A stretch of 14,198 bases of DNA from Chlamydomonas sphaeroides (Eukaryota; Chlorophyta; Chlorophyceae; Chlamydomonadales; Chlamydomonadaceae): NCBI GenBank assembly GCA_001662425.1, contig BDDC01002313.1, positions 1-14,198 of the forward strand. Reading direction: 5' to 3'. Made by a program: the position numbers and the translations under genes. This document shows positions 9,741 to 14,198 of this stretch, piece by piece. The notes beneath the pieces were generated by a model that was not told the DNA's origin, did no database searches, and saw only the letters and a program-made list of their open reading frames with translations. How positions within the stretch are numbered: the first letter of the stretch is position 1; every line of letters begins with the position of its first letter.

Positions 9741-10415
9741 GACGTGTCTGCGTGTCGTGTGGTGATGGGGGATGAGGCTTCGGGGCGGCGCTTGGCGCTG
9801 ACGAGCTGCCCTCGGCCACATTGGCTGGAGGGGGCTGTGCGGCTGTGGGTTGCTGTCGAGGGTGGCGCCTGTGTATGAAAGCTGGAAGCCTTGCAACGGC
9901 ACGGCTTGCGCCGCTCCCGCCGTGTCAGGGGCCGCCTTGTGTCGGGGTCAGAGTTTGGCGCTTGGGCCTGTAGCCTGTACGTGCTCGCGCTGTGGTGCGG
10001 AGGCAGTGTGGACCTTCGGCATGCGGCTCTGGGGCTCACATTGGAGCGCGCCTGTCCTGCGCGTGCCGCTGGGCTGCGAGGAGGAGCTGCTGGCCGCGCT
10101 GCTCCTACGTGACCATGGCGCCTGCAGCGAGATAACAGAGTGTAGTGCACGTAGTCGGTCCCGAGCTGAGAACTGTGGCGCCTTTGGTGTTGCGCAGGGG
10201 AATCCCCCCCCGGTGTTGCGCACCAGTGCGCACCCACGCACACGCACGCCGCACACCGTGGAGACACGGCTCGCGGGGAACAAACAGCGAAGAATCGTGT
10301 CAATACCAACGCCGAGCCCGAGTCTAACGATCAGCAACGCCGTAACCGCTACAAGCATAGCCCTGCAGCCGGAGGACTATGTATTCCAGACCGTTTTCAA
10401 GATGCCTATGTAACA
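9741..10415 (+). other. 3' flank / probable 3'UTR of the methyltransferase gene
   Basis: No exon with recognisable similarity was found on either strand. The long frames at 9850-10413 (plus) and 9737-10309 (minus) show no domain and look accidental. The first plus-strand TGTAA, the usual green-algal poly(A) signal, is at 10409-10413, so a 3'UTR of nearly 700 nt is possible but unproven. Confidence 0.4.
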
Positions 10416-10416
10416 G

Positions 10417-10559
10417 CTGGCGACGGCCACTCAGATGCGGAGCCGCTGTATCGGCAGGTGCTGGCCAGCGGCAGCGCCACCCTGGGGCCGGAGCACCCCC
10501 GTGTTAAGTATTACCAGAAGAACTTGAGCCAGTGCCTCGAAGCTCAGGGCTGCGCCTAG
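10417..10559 (+). pseudogene. Orphan tetratricopeptide (kinesin-light-chain-type TPR) 3' fragment
   Basis: Starting with the split codon after a possible acceptor (TAACAG, ending 10416), the frame encodes DAEPLYRQVLASGSATLGPE followed by HPRV, then LSQCLEAQGCA and a TAG stop at 10557-10559. The AEPLYRQ.L and LGPEHP.V blocks are the hallmark of KLC-type TPR repeats. Only about one and a half helices' worth of repeat is present. The frame stays open upstream to at least 10257 without TPR similarity or an ATG, and no upstream repeat was found. It is probably a relic of a larger TPR gene; a 3' terminal exon of an unrecognised gene is the alternative. The homology call is firm, the pseudogene status inferred. 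Confidence 0.6.
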
Positions 10560-10785
10560 CTAAAAGCGCACTCAATTCTTTGTCGTCACGACGACGCTTC
10601 CTGGAATCTGGAAGCAGCACGTGGCAGGACCAGAGCTGTGATGTACGTGGGCACCGGGATGGTGCTGGTTGACTGCATCAGCGCGTTACATGGCACCAAC
10701 ACATGATTGCTCTGGTCAGGGTGTGTAGACATATGACCTAGTTAGTGGCATGCATGCTTGTGAGTTTGCTGATATATGAAAGCTG
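10560..10785. other. Non-coding spacer
   Basis: Locally less GC-rich, with no credible reading frame on either strand. A TTACA on the plus strand (10686-10690, TGTAA on minus) is the only poly(A)-like signal found for the minus-strand gene ending at 11921, but it is over 1.2 kb from that stop and is not assigned. Confidence 0.4.
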
Positions 10786-11116
10786 ATGACGGTTCTGGAT
10801 GCGCGTGTCGTCAAGGATCCCGCCGCCATCTTCATGGCACGCGTGCCCGGGCCGGAGCAGATTCCACCCCACCCCCCCTTGCTCGAACATCATTGCACGT
10901 ATGTGCGTTTGCCTGCGCATGCCCCATGCTGCCGTGCGGTCATGCACGTGTGCAGGGCGGCCACCGGGGTCGCGGATTCAAGCTATGGAAGCGTTTGGGT
11001 GGGATGTGCATGGGCATTGCTTCGTCCTGGACCTTGCACGGGGCCGGGTGCGCGGGTTGATTGACTTCACGAGTCTCGAGCCGTATGGGGGACGAGGGTC
11101 TGCGAAATTTGCTTGA
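10786..11116 (+). pseudogene. Coding-like relic, family not recognised
   Basis: Two neighbouring stretches read like protein but in different frames. From ATG 10786 the frame reads MTVLDARVVKDPAAIFMARV and then PGPEQ. From about 10985 another frame reads MEAFGWDVHGHCFVLDLARG, continues RVRGLIDFTSLEPYGG, and stops at 11114-11116. A GTATGT (about 10899) and a CAG ending at about 10956 could bound an intron, but the phases do not join the two. It could be a decayed gene, a real small gene with an intron I have placed wrongly, or chance. No function is proposed. Confidence 0.22.
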
Positions 11117-11920
11117 TGGTTGCTGGGGCGGTCCTAGCCTCTGACTTACCGTACCTCTCTCTGACTTCCACGCCGGTAACGATCGAAAGCCTCGCAACGT
11201 TTCGAGGCGGTTTGCCCGCCTGTGGTGCTGAGAAAGCTGGTCCGCGCGGCAATCAAGGCGGCCGCGGAGGCCAGGAGGAGGCGCCTCCTGGCGGAGGCGT
11301 CCCGAGTGCCTGCTTGTGGCGTAGCGGGGTTATGTGGTTTGGTTGGCGAGAGGTTACCACGTAACTTGCGAAGGATCGGAACACCGCCCACGATCGGTTT
11401 GCTTGCCACAGCGATCCAGCGCCTGGCCGCTGCAATCATGCATGATCCAATTTACCAACAACCCAACGCAGTATGCCCGCACCCAACGCAGTTTCCATTC
11501 CCTCCCAGCTCGCCCTGCTGCCGCACCGCTCGAACCATCTCCCCTCATCCCAATCAGCCAGAACAGGCGTTCCTGCCCTACCGCGGACGCCAGCGAGCTC
11601 CTCTCGCGCACCCAAGTTCGCCCGATCCGGTGTTGCTTGGCCTTGCGCCGCTGCCTGGCACCGCCGCGCTCACAGCGACGGTCCCTCCCGGCCCCAGCCA
11701 CCGCCTGCCAGCTCCCACCTTGTCACTACCACCTATCTCCTGACGCCATTCCAGCACCGCCTGTTCCCTGCTTCCCCGCGCATCCATCCACCAAGGCACT
11801 CGTGCGTGGTTACCCCTCGGCCTGCCCATGACCGGGCCCCCTCGACCCCACTCACCCCCGCTCACCCAGGCGCTTGGCATACCCAGCACCGCCCCCAACA
11901 CCCCTTGCCGCTGCTCGCCC
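11117..11920. other. Non-coding region, 3' flank of the desaturase-like gene
   Basis: No domain was recognised. An Arg/Ala/Leu-rich frame at 11222-11743 (plus, GTG start) and a frame at 11146-11439 (minus) overlap and lack any family signal. A perfect 14-bp palindrome (aggaggcgcctcct) lies at 11276-11289. The 12-mer acccaacgcagt is repeated at 11461-11472 and 11481-11492. The stretch 11500-11900 is C-rich on the plus strand, low-complexity and probably the minus-strand gene's 3'UTR or flank. Confidence 0.4.
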
Positions 11921-14120
11921 TCACAGGAAGGGGCTCTTGAGCCCCACCGACGCAGCCAGCTCCCTCGCCGCCTTGACCGCCGCCCTGCCCGCCGCGATGT
12001 GCGGCTCATCCGGCTCCACGTCGAGGATGTCGGCGGGGCTGCCACAGCCCAGCCGCGAGATGACAAGGTTGGCTGCGGAGAGGCCAGTGACGTAGGCGCG
12101 CTCCTGAGGAGGCGGGGAAGCGGGGGAGGGAAGGGGACGGGGGAGGGGCCGTGGGATGGAACGGTGGGACGTTGGGCCGGGCGAAGCCAGGAAGGGGACC
12201 ATGTATGCGTGGCACGGCTAGCTCGAGGTGGGCAGGGCACAGCGGGGCGCTGAGAGAGGGCCCATGCGGCCGCATGCCGGCAGGGCGGGATGGCTGCAGT
12301 GCGGTCGCGCACTCCCGGGGGGAAGAGGCCAAGGGGGTCCGCTAGGGCCGCAGCCGCGTGCGGTGCGGGGACGGCTGCAGTCCGGTGGCGCACACATGCA
12401 GGGGCCGCATGGTCAGGGGGAGGGCGGGGTGTTGGCGATCAGCGCCATGCGGGGGGGGGCGGCGCACGCACCTGCGACAGTCCGTTGGCACCGTGCGGCA
12501 CGCCCTTGACCCAGTCGCCTGGGGAGGGAGCGACAGGTCAGGATGCAGGTCAGGAGGTCAGGAGGCCAGCAAGAAGCCGCGTTACATCAGCTGCCGTGAC
12601 GTGCCGGGCTCAAGTGGTTCACGGCCAGGCTGGTAGGACGGTGCCAAGAACGGTGTACGTAATTATTATTATTATTATTATTGTTATTATTACTATTAAT
12701 ATTATTATATGCCAAGAACGGTGTGCGTACGGGCTGCCGGCGCAGCTATGGGGGCCTTGCTCACGCCGAGGCCCCCAAGCGGCAGCGCGTCTGGGTGGGC
12801 AGGGTGTGTGTCTGCTCACCCGCCATGAAGATGTTGGGGATGGTGGTGGCCTGGAAGGGGCGGTGCTGGTAGGAGCCGGGGCTGAAGTGTGTCACAGCCT
12901 TGGGGTAGCGCAGCACGATGGAGTCCACAACATTGGCGCCTGGGCGGGTGAGTGGGTGGGTAATGGCAGCGTGAGGGGCACAGGGGCATGCCGGCGAGCG
13001 CAGGCGGTGGCGGTGCTGGCTGGGCTGCGCCGCGGAGGTTGCGGAACGCAAAAAGCTGCGCTAGAGCTCCTCTGGCTCTCCCCGCACGAGGGGCCGCCCC
13101 CCGCACTGGCAGGAGGCCGCACGCACCCTTGAAGCCGGGCTCGCAGGCCGACATGTGGGACACCACCTGGCGTGCAGGGGCAGGAGCCGGGGGCGGGGGC
13201 GGGGTGCAGGCAGGCAGGGCGGGGCGGGGTGAGGGGGTCAGAGGTCGAGGTAGGAGGGCGCGCATGGATGTGTATGGGGCCCCGAGCATGGACAAGTCCG
13301 GTCCGGAGGGGCGAGGCCGCCGGAGCAACGCGCGTGAGGCGTGCCGGCCTCCTGCGCATCCTCGGGACACGCATGCATACTGAGGCGAGCCGCTGTGTCC
13401 GCATTCCCTGGGACGCACACAACCCACCCCACCCCACCCCGACGCGCGCGGCCCGCACCCGCTCCACGATCTGCTCGTCGGTGAGCGGCAGCAGCGCGTT
13501 GGCGTGGTAGAAGTCGGCGGAGATGACGGTGCCGGGCTCGTCGCGGTACTCGTCCTGCGGGGGCCGGAGGCACGGAGCGGCGGCGGTGCAAGAAGGGGTC
13601 GCACGGGTTCGGCGACATCGGCGTCCTGACCCGGGCCCCCATGATCATGCCCTCTCATGGCAGTCCACAACTGTTGATTGGAGCGGGTGCAGCCATCGCC
13701 ACCACCTCCACCACCGCCGCCTCCGCCTCCACCCCACCTGCAGGTCATTGAGGTTGAAGAAGGTGGCCCCCGCGGTGGCCTCAAAGCCCGCCAGCACGTT
13801 GGCGGGGTAGCGGGTGGGCACGCGGCGGTCGAACCACAGCCGAGTGGCGATCACGTCCAGCGAGCGCAGCTCCATGATGGCGCGGAAGTCGGCCTGGCGG
13901 ATGGATGGGAGGGCAGGAGGAGGCGGGAGAGGAGGAGGAGGGGCGTGTGGGGGGAGTCCAGGCTGCGGTGGCGGGGCTGAGCGCGGCTGCTCGGCGGTCG
14001 GTCCGGCGGCGAGCCGACCCTGCGCCACGACGCCGGCGAGCGAGCTTGGAAGTAATGTACTACCTGAGCCGCGAGCGCGGGGTTGGCGGTGACGAGGCGC
14101 TGCATGGCGTTGATGCCGAC
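11921..14120 (-). CDS. FAD-dependent carotene-desaturase / flavin amine-oxidase-like protein, 3' part
   Basis: Exons, minus strand: 14120-14064, 13893-13738, 13554-13459, 13166-13127, 12939-12820, 12518-12472 and 12103-11921 (stop TGA). All are GT-AG and phase-consistent, giving the C-terminal 232 residues. The 5' exons with the dinucleotide-binding GxGxxG lie right of the window. The visible part has ELRSLDVIATRLWFDR, the block from GFEATAGATFFNLNDLQ to DEYRDEPG, ERVVSHMSACEPGF, FSPGSYQHRP, and the C-terminal FAD-binding block PNIFMAGGDWVKG plus HGANGLSQERAYVTGLSAAN. The latter is characteristic of the amine-oxidase/carotenoid-desaturase superfamily, in which the flavin dehydrogenates or oxidises polyenes, sterols or amines. 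The substrate cannot be fixed from this half; canonical PDS and ZDS have different C-termini as I recall them, so it is likelier a paralogous desaturase-like enzyme, probably plastid-located (inferred). It ends KSPFL after a short Ala-rich helix and converges on the methyltransferase gene. Confidence 0.9.
12292..12393. repeat. Imperfect 21-bp direct repeat, 81-bp period, in the last intron of the desaturase-like gene
   Basis: ggctgcagtgcggtcgcgcac at 12292-12312 recurs at 12373-12393 with two G/C swaps. It lies in the 12471-12104 intron and suggests a local duplication. No function is implied. Confidence 0.6.
12534..12563. repeat. Short aggtcagga-type tandem repeat in an intron
   Basis: Three close copies of the core ggtcagga lie near the 3' splice end of the 12819-12519 intron, just upstream (in transcript sense) of the GDWVKG exon. 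It is minor simple-sequence material. Confidence 0.5.
12642..12729. repeat. AT microsatellite flanked by 20-bp direct repeats, inside an intron
   Basis: A 48-bp island (12662-12709) of att/tat triplets, with only one G and one C, lies between two copies of tgccaagaacggtgtRcgta (12642-12661 and 12710-12729; 19 of 20 identical). It sits in the 12819-12519 intron of the desaturase-like gene, in strongly GC-rich surroundings. Confidence 0.9.
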
Positions 14121-14198
14121 CTGAGTGGGGCAGGAAGGCGAGTGGGGGAGGGGCGTGGGGGGATGGAGGGGCGGTAATGGAGCATGGGCGGGTGGGTG

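Noticed and set aside
11276..11289. Perfect 14-bp palindrome as a possible regulatory site or terminator
   Set aside because: It has no loop, no T-run and no associated gene end, and such palindromes are expected by chance in this GC-rich DNA.
13421..13440. ACCCC-type repeats resembling telomeric sequence
   Set aside because: Only a few units lie within an intron, the unit differs from green-algal or plant telomere repeats, and they are ordinary C-rich intron sequence.
12816..13784. 322-codon minus-strand frame through several desaturase-gene exons and introns
   Set aside because: It reads exons in the wrong frame; the spliced model gives the conserved FAD-superfamily motifs.

Overview
The window looks like nuclear DNA from a unicellular green alga (chlorophyte). 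It is very GC-rich, its genes are split by short introns (about 140-490 bp) with GTGAGN or GTGCGN donors and YNCAG acceptors, and third codon positions are mostly G or C. The encoded proteins are plastid- or ER-type eukaryotic enzymes with Ala/Pro/Ser-rich low-complexity extensions. The species cannot be named from this sequence. No operons, ribosome binding sites, CRISPR arrays, tRNA or rRNA genes, or intact transposons were seen.

Layout. (1) Bases 1-2256, minus strand: 5' and central part of a 3-beta-hydroxysteroid dehydrogenase / sterol-4-alpha-carboxylate 3-dehydrogenase-like SDR enzyme. It starts at 2256 and its C-terminal exon(s) should lie left of base 1. (2) Bases 2781-5465, minus strand: an unrecognised 6-exon gene for a Ser/Ala/Pro-rich protein of about 548 residues, with a short predicted helical segment and an acidic tract. 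(3) Bases 5466-6107: shared 5' region between divergent genes 2 and 3. (4) Bases 6108-9740, plus strand: a complete 4-exon gene for a 900-residue TrmA/RlmD-type RNA m5U methyltransferase with all four iron-sulfur cysteines and the catalytic Cys and Glu. (5) Bases 9741-11920: about 2.2 kb of mostly non-coding DNA where genes 3 and 4 converge. It holds an orphan tetratricopeptide (kinesin-light-chain-type) gene fragment and a second weak coding-like relic. (6) Bases 11921-14198, minus strand: the 3' seven exons of a FAD-dependent carotene-desaturase/amine-oxidase-like gene whose 5' end lies right of the window. One of its introns carries an AT-only microsatellite between two 20-bp direct repeats.

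The exon models were built by hand from splice consensus, reading phase and protein-family expectation. Joins in genes 1 (except as noted), 3 and 4 are phase-consistent throughout. Gene 2 joins are phase-consistent but lack homology support. The genes do not form an obvious pathway: sterol metabolism, RNA modification, a pigment/amine-type oxidoreductase and an unknown protein sit side by side, as is normal for a eukaryotic nuclear genome. I found no convincing new multi-gene system. The most worthwhile items are gene 2, the orphan TPR relic, the repeat-flanked AT island, and two micro-exon or cassette-exon questions.
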